From contig SSBO01000012.1 in NCBI GenBank assembly GCA_005281725.1, positions 11,313,254-11,377,253 on the forward strand: a DNA stretch of 64,000 bases, in the 5' to 3' direction. The DNA is from Wuchereria bancrofti. Lineage: Eukaryota; Nematoda; Chromadorea; Rhabditida; Onchocercidae. Position numbers and translations under genes: made by a program. Under the pieces are notes generated by a model. That model worked only from the letters and a program-made list of their open reading frames with translations. It was not told the DNA's origin and ran no database searches. Positions 1 to 15,472 of this stretch are shown here, piece after piece; within the stretch, counting starts at the first letter, position 1; every line of letters starts with the position of its first letter.

Positions 1-120
1 AATTAAAGCTGCAATCAGCAATCAGCTTGAATGCTTGACATAGGCAATATAAAATTATCAGTTTTCCAGCTCTAGCAGTCCAATTTCGATAAAAATTTGA
101 AGCATGTTTGATGACCATAA

Positions 121-1961
<1,841 letters not shown>

Positions 1962-4900
1962 AATCACTGATTGCATACTTCGACCGTAATGAAAGGAAGA
2001 ATTTTCAGTGATTACTTATTTCCACTCTTTACTACGTCTTTTGCACATTTCATCAATACAAATGCATTTACATGCTTGTTGGATGAAGCAAATGTATTGC
2101 CTCGCAACTATCGTGTGATGAGCATTCTGACTTAAGTAAGTACTGTCTTTTTGCCTCATTAATGCAGTCCTACGTGGAATATGAGGCAAATGCTTAAAGT
2201 CTATTACGATGCAAAAAAAGCTCACCTATGCAGGAATTCATGTTGCACCTCCTGTTCCATATACGATCCTTATCATTGTCATTTTGTTGTCATGCTTTCA
2301 GTCAACTTGCTTTTTCATATGCCATATTATCTACCAGTCATGGAGTGGCATTTGTCCTCACTGTGAGTACTTGCATCACAATCTACGCACCTGCAAGATT
2401 ACTGCACTACTATTTTTTCGAAGATTGGAAACAGTCTTTTGTAGCTTTTCTTTTTTGTCATGATATCTTTTAATCATTATTCATAGGTTTATCTGTTTTC
2501 CGATATAACAAGTAGCGTCGTGCACACAAATTAAACATGGTATTGCAAATTAGAGGGATCAATCCTAGCTACTTGAGCACTTGTTTTCGGATGTGTCCGT
2601 AACATTTATGATCTCTGTTCACCAATCGCTTTTTGTTTGATTAATCTTTCGCTTTTGTCATAGCATATGTCGGCAGAAGTAGAAAAATTCGAGTGATAAA
2701 ATCCATTTAAACTATGTAATTGTTAATCATTCAAGATCAGACAAATCGGAAATATAGCAATCTGATTCATAGGTTTATCACAAAACATGATATCATAGTT
2801 AACGTCATAAGATTGTCTAACGAAATTCCTGCACGGTTGCACTGCAGAATACCTGTTGCAAGAACAGCACATGATGGTTTGAATTTTTTTCTAAGGAATA
2901 GACATATTGTCTTACTCATGATTCAGTGATTATGAGAGTCAGAACAGTGTAAATATTGGAATTAAAACTGAAACGAAAAATATAAAGGATAGAGAAGGGG
3001 AAGAAAAAGAGTGAGGCAGGATTTCCTAAAGAGCTTCAAATATTAGTGAGGTATTTTTTCAACTTAACAATCACTTTCCTAGCAGTACTTGAAAGTCCCA
3101 TTGCAATTAATATATTCAATTTCCTGTTGTTGACCGTACTGCTGAGTTAAAACTACTGATTGTATTTTTCAAAAAGTAACAGTACTGAGCAGTTGTTTTC
3201 GTAGTGTCAATCAGCCTGATTCAGCTTTATTAACTGAAATATGTGTATCGATTCACGCATGTAATTTCCGTATATGATGAAGAAGTGTCCGATTTATGAG
3301 CGAAATTAAAAAATTTTAATATTTGTATTTTATTAGCTAAGCGTTTTATAATTTAAATGCAAATGAGTCGGGAATGACTTGTTTACCACAACCACTACAA
3401 GAAATGCAAAATTTCGTCCTACAGTTCTCGAATATTTTTTCCAACACTTCAATTCCAGAAATTTTTTATTGTAATTGAGAGATACCTTTTTTAGTTCCAT
3501 ACTACTTTGTTACTTTTTCAATCTTTTGCTATGGAATTCATTCTTTATTATCGGCTTTCGTTAGAAAAATTACAGCAAGATAAAATTTCAGAATCAAAAA
3601 TCTTTTGCAAAGTATTTTGAAAATTTGAAGGAGTGAGGAAGAATTGCAACAGAAGGTTGCCATCTTAATGCCTCCGTTGTTAGTAAATACACATCACATC
3701 ATCGAAGTTTATTGCCGGTAATTTTGTTGCTCCTGGATCAAACATTTGGATCTCTCTCTATTCGATGTATTGATCGCTGGAACACTTAGTTTAGTTTCAA
3801 ATGTTTTAAGAATGATTGTTTTTTTAACAATTTTTATCTAAATTTAATATCATTAATTTATCATTAATTTATGGATATGTGGTCCTTCAATAAGAAATGG
3901 TTTTTGTTAGAGACATGTGTGTATAAAAAAAGGAGAGAAAATGAAAAGGCAATTTTGAAGTCACCCTTTCTTTTGAAGTATTTTCTCAGACGAATTGAGA
4001 AAATTTGAAAGCAAGGAACGATAATTTCGAAGTGGGACATTAATTTTAATTGATACACTTGGCGAATTTATTCCTCTACAATTGAAAGATGGAATTTAGG
4101 TTCGACAATTTGCTTCGTTAAATTAAGCAAAATAAAGAAAAACTGCGAGGAGAATACGTGTAGATCAATAATTCACTGAGAAAAAGATGGTCGACGATGA
4201 AATAGTCTTCAAAATTAACAAAACACTTTTGTAATTGAAATTTATTGCGATTCATCCTTTGTTTTAATGCTTAAATAATGAATAGCTTCAGTTTAACTAC
4301 TCACTTGCATTGCAATACATTCAAGTTAAAGAAAACATTCGACAGAAGAGGCCTTAAACAGATGACTATATTAAATAGCTGCACGAGTTTGCCAACAAAA
4401 GCTAAGCAAGCTCAATTGGCAAGCGGCAATTACAAGGAAAACAACGAAGTGGCAGCTTGTAAGAGGGAAGAAGGAAAAGTTTAGTTTGCCCAACGACGAA
4501 CTTTTGACTGAGACCAATTTATTCAATTTATTCTCTCACGGAAAATAATTTTTTTTTGCCAGCACTACACTCACTTTGACACGATGTGTTGGAATTTTAA
4601 GCTTCACGTGAAGTTATTCGAGTTTAATTCGAAAATAACCTTAATTTTTTGCAAAGTTTCAAAGATTTCTTTAATTCGAATAAGGCCATGCTTTATGATT
4701 GTTACTACAATATCTCTTGAATACTGTGTTAGTTGTGATTGTGTTTCTGCAAGGCGTGATCTGCAGATCGTAGTTTGTTTGAGATGCAGCTAGTCTTATG
4801 ATGATCTTTTGAACTTTATTTATCTAAGACTATATGAGAGCATCTTCAATGTTTTGCGCTCATCTTTTCGACTAAAGACTGAGATCATTTATTTTTAATT

Positions 4901-6587
4901 GGGTATGATTATCTTCTCTTCTATCAAGTAAAATCCAGCGAATTTATCCCTTTGGTGCTTAATTTGATTTAGACCTTTCTGGAAAGTACAGTCTTTATTG
5001 GAAAAAATTTCAGTCTTTATCACTGCTAACATGGAATACGAGGCAGCCTGTAACTTATTAATAAATTGAATTTGATGGCTCATTTTTGGTCATCTGAGAA
5101 TAAAATTTTGATTTTTTAATCGAGCAAAATTGAAAGGTGAAAAATATTCATAAGTTCCGCCATTCCAATCAGAAATTTCTCGTACCAACACACTGCTTTT
5201 CGATCATTGCAAAACACATAATTCACATAAAATTTGACTTCCAAAGCCTTCTATTTCTCTCTAGCAAATCTTTTTCAAACCATCTAGTTAGATCAATATG
5301 AATTATATGCAAAGCATATACAACTCCACACCCGACCAGTTCAGAATTCTTATAATTGTGAATCAGTTGCATGCTTTTATACCAAATACTTTTGATAAAA
5401 TGAGGGAGAAATTGATAGAATGAAGATTTGGAATTCAAACTTTGAAGATAGAATTTGAAAGAATCATAGAATCGTTTTTGTTTCCAAGTTTTCGCATGGC
5501 ACATACTTTATATATATTATCGTATAACGAATGAATCTGACTTCCCCTGTATCGCAAATCTTCCTTGGTTATAATTGTACAGGAACACTCATATATCAGT
5601 TCATTTTCTGCACCGCTTGATAGACAAGATTTGATTATATGATAGATTGGCTGCTAATAGATGTAATTCTCGGTTTGCTGCTGCTGGTTGTACCTTACTT
5701 GCAAATGCCAGTCGTCAAAAAGTATAAACAATTTGACTTTTGTAATGAACTTTGCTCTTTTTCATTTACATTACCTCTTAAAACTTATTTATTTGCTAAA
5801 ATAGCAATTATTTTTTGTTGCTCTAAATACGTTAAATGTTTATTTTAATACATTAAATTATTCTAGAGATACATTAAACAAATGATAAAACTGTTGTTAT
5901 CCCATTTGCAGTATGCTATTATTCGCATCTCCTTGTAAGTAAGGTTATTTTTATTTACAGATAAACAATGCAATTCTTACAATTCATTTTTCTCTTCTCT
6001 ACTTTTTTTATTTGAAATTTACTTTACTTATTTAACTTACTTCATCTCCTTGAACCACTTCACTCCGCTCGCTAATAACTTTTTGCTGTTTTTTTTTTCT
6101 GAACATATAAGTGGATTATATTTGCCTTTTATTAGAGCAGTTAAAAATTTGCACTACAAAAACAATTGGAGTAAAACGGCTGGTGTCTTAAAGTCTTAAA
6201 TTTCCTAGAACCATTTCAGCATTGATGCTAATAAGGTCTCCTCATAGTTTGTTCGATGTCATCAATTTTTTACAATAGAAATAGTTTTGCAACGTTCGTT
6301 TTGTTGTATTAGTCATTCCCAAAATGTTTTGATAGGATTTATGTTGAAATTTTAGCCAAATCAACAGTGTGAAGAAAATCGATACGACTTGAAAACGATG
6401 TCTAAGATTTTGATGAATTAATTTTGAACTCCACAGAGGCACGAACAATTAAAACCAAAACAGCTAGTGTTGTGAATGAATTTAAAACTTTGCATGTTAC
6501 TTATTTCATTATCAGTCAATCGACCATCCAATTATAACGAAAATTTATCTTTACTCAATCTGTGAGACCTATAGAGGTCATTCATTT

Positions 6588-6813
6588 ATTTGTTACCTAT
6601 GTTTTCTTCAATTTAATTGAAATGATCAAACTCAATTGATGTTAGCAGCTTATCAGTAATATATAATGTCAAATTGGTGCTTGCCATTTCGACGAAGAAA
6701 TGGAAAACGTTAATGTTTTTTCATTAAATTTTCAAATGCTTAAACCTTGGATATTTGTTACTTATGCTTTCTCCAATTTAATTGAATACACAAATAGAAA
6801 TGAACAAACTGTA
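6588..6813 (+). repeat. Diverged direct repeat pair
   Basis: The stretch at about 6588-6635 (TTTGTTACCTATG, then TTCAATTTAATTGAA) recurs at about 6753-6813 with a few substitutions, roughly 165 bp downstream. The shared core is TCAATTTAATTGAA-like, itself nearly palindromic. This looks like a local duplication in non-coding DNA. Confidence 0.55.
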
Positions 6814-7180
6814 GAAATTGAGACGAATGTGGAACATACATTTTTGTCAAAGGTTTAGTAAAAAGAGATCTTCAATCAAGCGTTTGAAAATGTGACTCTG
6901 TAATAATTTTAAATAGTGTCCTAACATACAATAATTGACCAACCCTTGCTTCTTTCAGTTTTTCCATTTTTAGTACGTCGAGTATAATATTCATATAATA
7001 TGAAATCTAGCAATTCACAGTATGTTGTAAGATGATTGGATGAATTAGTTAATCATTTACGACAATTAAAAGTTTCAACTTTATGGCGAAAAGTTGAAGG
7101 CAGTAATATTGCATGTAGTTAATCAACTTTGACGGTAACTTAGATAGTCAGAAAATTCAGAAAATAAATGCATGCATAGC

Positions 7181-7607
7181 TTGCTATTAACTTTCTTATG
7201 GATGCAGATACTTTTAAATCTTTGCTTTTGGCTGCAACCTTATCAGAGAAGTCACGATTTTTAAAGTTTATGGCTATCCCTACCTGTTCGCACTTGACAA
7301 AGCATTAAATCATTAAATCTAAATCTTTTAATAAACTTATGCCTGCCTTAATGACCTACCAAATCTTATTTTGTAAACAACAAAATTCAGTTATTTGCCA
7401 TACCTTTCTTTTCTTTTCTTTTGTGCATATTTAACTCTTATTCTTAATCATCTAAATTCCGGAACATTACTGAAGCCAAGAATATTTGTTTATCTTGGTG
7501 TTAAATTATCCATCCATTGCTTAAAGAAAAAATGTAGAGACCAAATATGAGGCAGCAATAACATCGTTGAGTCTATCCTAATCTATTGCTATTAACTTTC
7601 TTATGGA
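7181..7607 (+). repeat. Exact 21-bp direct repeat, about 400 bp apart
   Basis: TTGCTATTAACTTTCTTATG followed by G occurs at 7181-7201 and again at about 7586-7606, on the same strand. No flanking coding sequence is seen. Confidence 0.6.
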
Positions 7608-8189
7608 AATCAGGTCGTTATCAAAATACCGTTTTGAAGAAAAGCTAAGTACCTTTTCCGAACATGAAACTTTTTGCTATTAAATGCATGGGTATAGTTT
7701 TCCGTACCTCTTGTACATTCTTATCAAAGCAGATGGAGAATTTGGATTTTTCAAAAGCATAGTGCAGTAGTCGAGAAGGGATCGAACAACACGAGAGAGA
7801 AAGAGTGGGAAGAAAGGAAAGAAAGAATCACAGTGTTTACTTGATGTCAAATTATTTATCCACTGATTATCCTGATTAAAAGAAAAATGTGTATGGAGAT
7901 AAACTAGTCCGGAATTATAATAATATCGTCGTTATGTATACACTGCCAACACCAAAAGTGTAAGCTTACATTTAAACATTGTAACTTCACACAAAGATTT
8001 AAAGGTACTTTAATTTTCCACGATATTCAGTACTTCAACGAAAAAGATTTCAAATAACTATCTTCTTGAACAGGAAATTACAATGAAGAGTGACTGCAAT
8101 CGATTTAAAAAAAAATAATTTTTTGGTTTTTCGGGTGGAATAAGGAGTATTGCGCATTTTTGTCTGACCAACTGTTCATTAAATATTCA

Positions 8190-11100
8190 ATGCTCTCAGC
8201 CGCTAGTATTTTATTAATTGTTTATGCTGTTATTATATTGGTTGCACTAGGTGGTAATTTGTTGGTATGTGTTGCTGTATATTGCGATTGAATTTTACGA
8301 CGACAGCGAGAGAATTTATTTTTGGTATCACTTGCTGTATCTGATCTTCTCATATCTTTGCTTGTTTTTTCTTTTTTAACTCTTTCACTGGTATTTGAGA
8401 TTAAATTTAGCTTAAGGCAGTCTTTTTGTCTTTTTTTTTCGTAATTTGATGACATATCAGGATGGATTAATAGTGACGTTTCTACCAGGTGATGTCATTC
8501 GCAGCACCCAATGATACTCTTGGATACTGGCCATTTGGCCGCTTGTACTGCCAACTTTGGATATGTTTCGATATTACGTGTACCACAGCCTCGATACTCA
8601 ACCTTTCTGCAATTGCCTTGCACAGATTTCTGCATATCATTCATCCACTCATTTATGTCAGGTGACACTTTTGAGCAATCCATCTTTAAGATAGTGGGAA
8701 TTTTTGAGATAATGGACAATGTATTTGGGTTCATTTATTACTATTTTTGGAGTAGGAATATTGATCATTAACAAGACAATAATTAGTGCAGAAGAGACAA
8801 ATGCATAGCATAAAGAATGTCACGAAAATCTTTAAAATAATTTTAAAAGTTATGCTGCTTTACATGGCACAGACATTAAGAAAGATAAAAGAAAAGGATA
8901 ACAAAATAAGCACAAAATATAAGAAATTTTTTAAAGTGGTGGGAGAAGAAGGCTTTTAGAAGAGATGAGGCAGGGATTTGGAAGAGTTTGGTTTATGCAG
9001 TTGTGCGGAATGGTGTCGCTCTCTTTGTAACCGTTCGCGAAGTTTTCTATTAAGCTGGTAAATATGATGCATTATGGTATACTTTCCGTATCTGTGAAGG
9101 CTTCAGGAGGCGAAAAATATCATCGTTATAATTTTTGTTTGGCTAATATCAGCTATCATTGGTTTCACGCAAATTATCCTGGAATTAGTGCAAAGAGATG
9201 GTGGAAGCGATGGTGGAAATGTTAAATACAACGAGTAAGTTGTCTTGCTTAGTTTAAATTCTAAGTGTGATCCTTGTTTAGTCTGTTGAAGATGAAAATA
9301 GATTGCTATCACAGTGACAATTTTCAATTCAACTCTGATAATGATCGCAAATTGCAGTTCCCAACCGCGATGTGAGTTACGACTTAAGCCACTGTATGCA
9401 TTAAGCAGTTTCATGTGCAGTTTCGTTATCCCCGCGGTGATGATGGTACTTCTGTATAACGTCTCTACTTGTTCGCCAGGAACACGGCAAAACAATGCGT
9501 ACGCAATTTCAGCAAGCAGCTAACTCCTGTGTAACACTGGATGCTTGTGAAGGAATTCAGAATGTATCGTTTTTAAAATTTCTAGCAAAATTCTGCTTCC
9601 AATCATGTTCAGTTTCCGTACTAGTATTATGGGCATGTATTAGTTCCTTAACTTTTCCCCTTCTTTTTTCTTGCCAAATTCTTATCTCAGTTAATATCAA
9701 ATCAAAAATATTTTATTTTTATCTTTACTAAATCAATTAGTCTTTAGCATTTAGTTGTTGTCTGATTTGCAACTAAATGAACCACTTGAATAATTGACTA
9801 AAAGGAAGTGTTGCAACTGGAAAGGATTTTTTAGAAAAAGATCTAGATTTGCTTAAGATGATTCGAACGAAATGATATTCATGGAAATGTTTGTCAGTTG
9901 TTTTATCAGAAAGCTTAACAAAAAGTGTTGCAAATAACAATCGGAAGATATGAGAGAGAGAGAGTCTATTCTTTTCTGCAAATCTACGTTTGCTTTTGAC
10001 TGCTTTAGTGCTCAATAACATTCCATGTAGTTTCTAAGAAAAAATATATTTAAGTTGCGAATAATTCATATCTGAGATAATAATTACGTGAACTGCCTAT
10101 CTCTTCTTTTACTTTCAAAATGCAAGGATAGGGATAATTTGTAAGATAGTTTCTACAACTTTCAGCACTTAAATTTTGAAGCTTACTCCAAATATTTAAT
10201 TAAATGCATATTACACTATTACTTCTTCATGAAAAGTTTTATTATTCAGCTCTGTATCATTGATCAGAAAGCCAAGTTGAATCTGTTTTTTGATATGTAG
10301 ACTTGACGTCAGATCTATTATTCAACCGTTGTAAATATTTAATTGATAAATTAACTAAGAATATCTTAAATCTGCTGGACTAATGCACTTGATTGGTAGC
10401 AAACATTTCCAAGAAATAACAAGGTAAAGGAGGAATTTTCAGAATAGTAATGTTGGATTCTTCTGTGATAGGATATTTGCAACTTTCCGTTGCTGTTACA
10501 GGAATAATCTTATAGTATCGGAACGAGTCAAACCGAAAAATACGTCATCACAGCTCTGTGTCACTGATCAGAAAGCCAGGTTGAATTTGTTTTTGATATG
10601 GAGACCTGATGTCGGATTTGTCCATTCTTATCTCAGGGCTTGTTTACCTTTGGCATCCATCTATTTCTACTACAAGTCTCTCAGCCTGACTTCGTTACCA
10701 CTATCATTTCACATGGCAAGCAATTCTATTTAAGTCTACTGCTATTTGTTTCGGCCTAAATTCAGGATAATATTATCCATTTTTAAAATATATATATATT
10801 AAAATGAACCTTTTTTTTCCTTTGCTAATCACTGCATCATTTTTATTTATATTTTTATCGCCAATTATTTCTAATTTTATCCTTAGTCCAATTTTAAGTA
10901 AAATTTTTTCAAATCATCCGATCTCTTAGTGCTTCTAAATTTCCAAAGTTAATTTGAAAATTTCAAATTTTCTGAACTCCGACTTATTTAAATTTTGAAT
11001 TTTTCAGATTTTTTAAAATTTTTGCATAGAACTAGTAATTGAAATTTCATTCGGAACAAATTTTAATTTCAAGGCTTACACTGGGAGTAATAATGGGTAC

Positions 11101-11469
11101 ATTCTTGATATGTTGGCTGCCATTCTTTATTGTAAATGTCATTCGTTCTTTTCTTCCAGCTTTGATATCCGATATGCAGTTCAAGGTAAATAATTAAAAC
11201 TCATTTTTATAATTTTATACTTTAAGTAGTGGATTTTTTTAAATAATTTTTTTCATTTCACCATTAAGAAATTTCGATATCTGTTGATGTATTTGAGTTT
11301 TGCTGTAATTCAAAGTTTTATTAACTCAGTTTTTTTGATAGTTCAATCGGAAGGGAGAAAATATTCATTCACACTGGCTGTGACAAATATCGTTAGTATT
11401 TTAGGCTGTTACATAGTTAGGTTATGCAAACTCTACGGCGAATCCAATCATTTATACGATTTTAAATAG
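8190..11469 (+). CDS. Class A (biogenic-amine-like) GPCR with in-frame stop; possible pseudogene
   Basis: Seven-transmembrane receptor of the rhodopsin class, expected in the plasma membrane. Six exons join in phase: 8190-8363, 8489-8661, 9100-9234, 9358-9498, 11074-11185 and 11269-11469 (312 codons). Landmarks are TM1 [15 protein letters not shown]2 [13 protein letters not shown], extracellular loop 1 LGYWPFG with the following Cys, TM3 [20 protein letters not shown]4 [15 protein letters not shown]5 [13 protein letters not shown] and TM6 [15 protein letters not shown]. Three things are odd. Codon 34 (8289-8291) is TGA just after TM1. The DRY motif at the end of TM3 reads HRF. TM7 lacks NPxxY (FINSVFLIV instead). 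The third intracellular loop is very short in this model. Similarity is greatest to amine receptors of the dopamine/octopamine type, but I cannot name an orthologue. The start at 8190 is the nearest ATG; an upstream exon is possible. Confidence 0.62.
10247..10620 (+). repeat. Direct repeat pair in the long GPCR intron
   Basis: About 72 bp at 10247-10318 (CAGCTCTGTATCATTGATCA onward) are repeated with roughly ten changes at 10551-10620. The copies are about 300 bp apart and lie inside the TM5-TM6 intron of the GPCR. This suggests a local duplication or two copies of a small dispersed repeat. Confidence 0.7.
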
Positions 11470-14400
11470 AAATTTTCGAATTGCTTTCAAAAAGATATTG
11501 TTTGATGACGTGTTATGCTCAAGTCGGGATGCTTACTTAAATGGTAGCTGCGGGTAAAGGAGTTTCCCTAAAAATTTGCCTTCATATTCTGTCGGATTAG
11601 GTTGAAACAAATAATAAAATTTGGGATATTTGACCGAAAATATACCTTCTTAGTGAAATTACATAGCATGATGACGACATATGTGTGAACGTAAGTTTTT
11701 GACGCAGCTTTAGAGCCTCAAATTTTGTAAGTAGGCAATACTTATAAACCTTGAGGCTTAGAAAACTACGAAAACTGTTTATTTTAAATTAAGCAAGAGA
11801 TTTTATCGCTCAAATTAAAAGGAAAATCTCTTTTAAAAGAAGGCAAGTCACGTCCATCGAAAAGTGATTTTGAATTTATTCCTGTTTTTACGCTAAACAC
11901 TGTTTTTAAGGCAAGATCACCAAGAGAAATAAGATTGAAATGTAAAGTGCGATGGAATTCATCAACAGCTGTGAGGACCTTAGAAATGCGAAGAAAGAAT
12001 GCATCCGTTTTGTTAATGATTATAAAATTGTTGTTATCCACAAACTGTTTTCATTTGTCATTCTGTCTAAATTTCTCAAAAATTGGTGTCTACTTTTAAT
12101 ATAGTTATATATGGGAGTGGAAAGAGAGCTGACTTCAAATTTTCGAAATTCTGATTAAATTTTTTAAGTTTTCCATATTTCTTCTAAACATTAGAAGATT
12201 TTCAATGATCAGTCTGAATGTTAGGAAGCCACAAAAACTCATAATGTTTGTTCCTGAATAAATCTTTGCATTTGTCAACAGAACTGCTTTTTTGGAAGCT
12301 TCAGAAGATGAAGTTATTGATTTGGAAAATCTACTAGCAAAAAATAACCAAACTTTAAAATGATTTTAACAAAATTCCAAGAGTAACGAGCATGCACACA
12401 AATATTTTGTAACTCATTGACACCTCCTAAAGTGCTTTTATATTTAGAAATACAGTCGTTCGTATACCAATCTAAATATCGGTAACGGATTGTAATCGCT
12501 GAAAAATATTTTTTGAATTTTTATTTTTTATTATCAGCCAAAAATATCTTAGAGAAGAACATTCACACAACGATCTCAAATCCCTCAACAGCATTTTCGT
12601 TCTCAAACTTTACAGACTGATCCGGTTAACACTACCATATCACGGAATGGTTCGATGCTTTCGAACTGAATTGTGAAACAATGTACATCATTGATTTGCG
12701 AGGAAAGCTGGACGGAATGCACCACTGCTCGGGGCGGAGGAAGTGAAGAGAGTGCTTGAATGGTTGATCATCCGATGGACGACAAATGACCAGTTAGACA
12801 GACCTAAATGCACCCGAAGGTGTTGCCATTCGTTGTTGTCATGTCATTCTTGTAATCTTTCAATCGTTGTTACACGTTGGTTGCGTTTTAGTAACATCAG
12901 TGGAAATTTCTTACTCAGTTTACTTCGTTTAGTGTCTATTAGTCTTTTTGAAGTGCTTCAGAATTTTAAAGTCAGAAACTCTAAAACAATGGCATTTTAT
13001 TTTTCATAGGTTTGTAGCTTGTACGCAGTCTGCAGAACCTTCTCGCTTCCTACATATGAAAGAAACTGGAAAAGGCTAAGATTTATTGAAAGTAACTGAA
13101 CGATCCGTCTGACCAAATGTGTTCAATCGCCATCTTTGAGATGTTTCCCTTTTCTTTCTCATTATTTTCAAGGTATCGATGCAAAGCACATAGATCTTGA
13201 AAAATACTGCTAGGTTGATGGAACTGAACAAATTCAAGGAAAGATAACAATATGCCTAAATGGTGCTTGAAATGGATGCCGGTTTCTGTTTAAGTAACAC
13301 CACGATCGATCCATATGGGTTCTAGTTATTCACTTCCTATTATACATGATGAAACATCTTCAGATCATCTGCAGTTGGTAGAGAAAAGTGTAGGGATGAT
13401 TGATGTAAGTGTCAGAGTTACATGAAAAGCTGAGTTATTTTTCCTATGTTTTTGCTTTCAAACATGTGTGTAAGAAATCGGTTGAAATCCGAAAGGCTAC
13501 ACCGAATTACTGGACAGTGGAGTGTGCTGTGATTCTGTGCATTGAAATCTGGGTCGTCATTGGCAATACGGCTGTAGAACCTTTCCAGGCAGAAGATCGG
13601 GACCGAAACCAGAACTAAAACGATCGAATGAGAACGAAAAGAGATTGTCATCATACAGCTGATCGTAGGCTGACTCCCGAATCAAGCTGATCACCCGGAG
13701 AAGGGTAGATGGAGCGGAATGGAAGAAGGTGGGTTATAGACGACTCATACCGCATCACATCACCTAATGGCATGATTTATTGATATTACTTTTGCCGCAC
13801 ACATACATACATCCATTGTCACATCGCCTATCCACACAGTTATCGTTCATTTTCCTTTTTCTTCAAATGTAAATTTTCAAGAATTTTTCTACGTGATCTT
13901 CTTCAAACATTCAATTTGCCATATTTCTTACTATTCTCCTTGTTTCCGTTGTTCTTATCCCTGCGGTTGTTGCTGTCGTTACTATTATCGTTGTCCTTAC
14001 ATCTATTGTAGTGGTTCTTTTTATTACTTTAGTAGCAAAAAATGTCAACTTTGAATAAACTCGTTATTTGCCGCATTTTCAGCAATGTCAATCATCTTTC
14101 CCTTTCTTTTGATATATTCAGATTTCCACTTGAAACGTATTCTCAATGTTTCTTAATTTGTTCAAACCATATCTGAAATACGTATTCAAACTATGTCCGC
14201 TATATTGCTTGATACTACCAGCATTGTAGTTTCGAAATTCTTGCCAAACCTGTTATCATTGTGACGAAATGGTTATACTAGGCTATTCTTTTTATGGTAG
14301 GCTGACTGACAATTGTAAATGTGGGAGAGGTGACATCATCTGAAATTTTTTCGATTGAACTGAAGGAACATGAGGAGTAAGTGCCAAAAAGCCTCAATCA

Positions 14401-15472
14401 TTTGCACCTTCGTTCCACTCCTGTTGTCTTTTGTCACTGACCTCCCATTTACTCCTATCTTTTTTCCGCATTTTTTTGGCTTTTTCCTTTTCTGCGTCAT
14501 TTCTGATGTTTGATAACATCTTTTCTTGTAACAATTAGTAACATCATTTGTCTCCTGTCTAGTACAATGGCTATTTTGTAAAAGTGGATTTAAAAGCGAG
14601 AAGAAAAATGGCGAACAACATCTTTGATAGATAGAAATCATTGAATCTTTTTCACCCATTCGCACTTTTCGGGGATTCATTGTAGACGAGAGTTTAATTT
14701 ATTAAGTTCATTTAATGATCCGCTCACTTAAATGTATACTTTCCAATTCTTTCCTTGTCTTGAATATTTCAAACTAATGAAATTTTGATGAGTGGAAGTT
14801 TTTAGTTAAACCATTAGGGTCTTCCTTTAGCTGCCATTAATTAGGTCAAATTATTATTTTGCCTAAGAGTGTTCCTAAGAACTGAAGTTTATGTTGAAGT
14901 TTCGTAATCGTTGAACATTCTTCTTAACTTTTTGAAGTTGTAAATTTTTGTTATTAAAGTACATAGACGAATGATAGCTTTTTAATGCTCTGTTCCATTT
15001 CTTTTTACTTTACAGTTTTTTTGAATGTTGATTAATAAACCTTACTGATTTTAACTATCCGGCATCACTTTGAAAACAAAATTTGAATATCTATGATTTT
15101 TCGTATCCAATGGAATGTTTTTATTTAATCAAAAATATTCTTTAAAATTATCCTTCATGGGCTATACGTCTTTTCGGTGTTTTTTTTAAGTGATTAGAGA
15201 AAGAGAAGATAGGATTTATCGAAACAGTTCTTCCGCAATTTTAATCCAACAGTTGTCCATTTATAAAACCCGATCGACATATTGTAATAGAAAATAAACG
15301 ATGTGATGATGAAATGCCCAATAGTTGGATACATTAATTTTACATAATATCACCACACATTCAGAACTTTCTCACTAATGGCCTTCTCTTCGTTTCACTG
15401 ATTTTTGTCAGTTCATGTCATGAAAGTTTGAGAATAATACGGTGAATCGTTAATAATAGTGTTAATTGCAGT
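11470..15472. other. Intergenic interval, no gene seen
   Basis: Four kilobases between the GPCR and the acn-1-like gene. The longest open frame (minus strand, 14336-14680) has no family-like motif and no splice partners. The region just upstream of 15473 presumably holds the promoter and any trans-splice acceptor of acn-1; AATTGCAG lies directly before its ATG and would fit such an acceptor. Confidence 0.55.

Larger units (their letters stand above)
1962..8189. other. Gene-poor interval, no gene seen
   Basis: About 6.2 kb of AT-rich sequence between the PKC stop and the GPCR. The open frames are short, lack splice-consistent neighbours and resemble no family I know. The first few hundred bases presumably hold the PKC 3' UTR. 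Two small direct-repeat pairs (6588-6635 with 6753-6813; 7181-7201 with 7585-7607) are the only structure noticed. Confidence 0.6.

Noticed and set aside
14336..14680. 114-codon minus-strand open frame
   Set aside because: Basic, Lys/Ser-rich composition typical of chance frames in AT-rich DNA; no motif, no splice partners.
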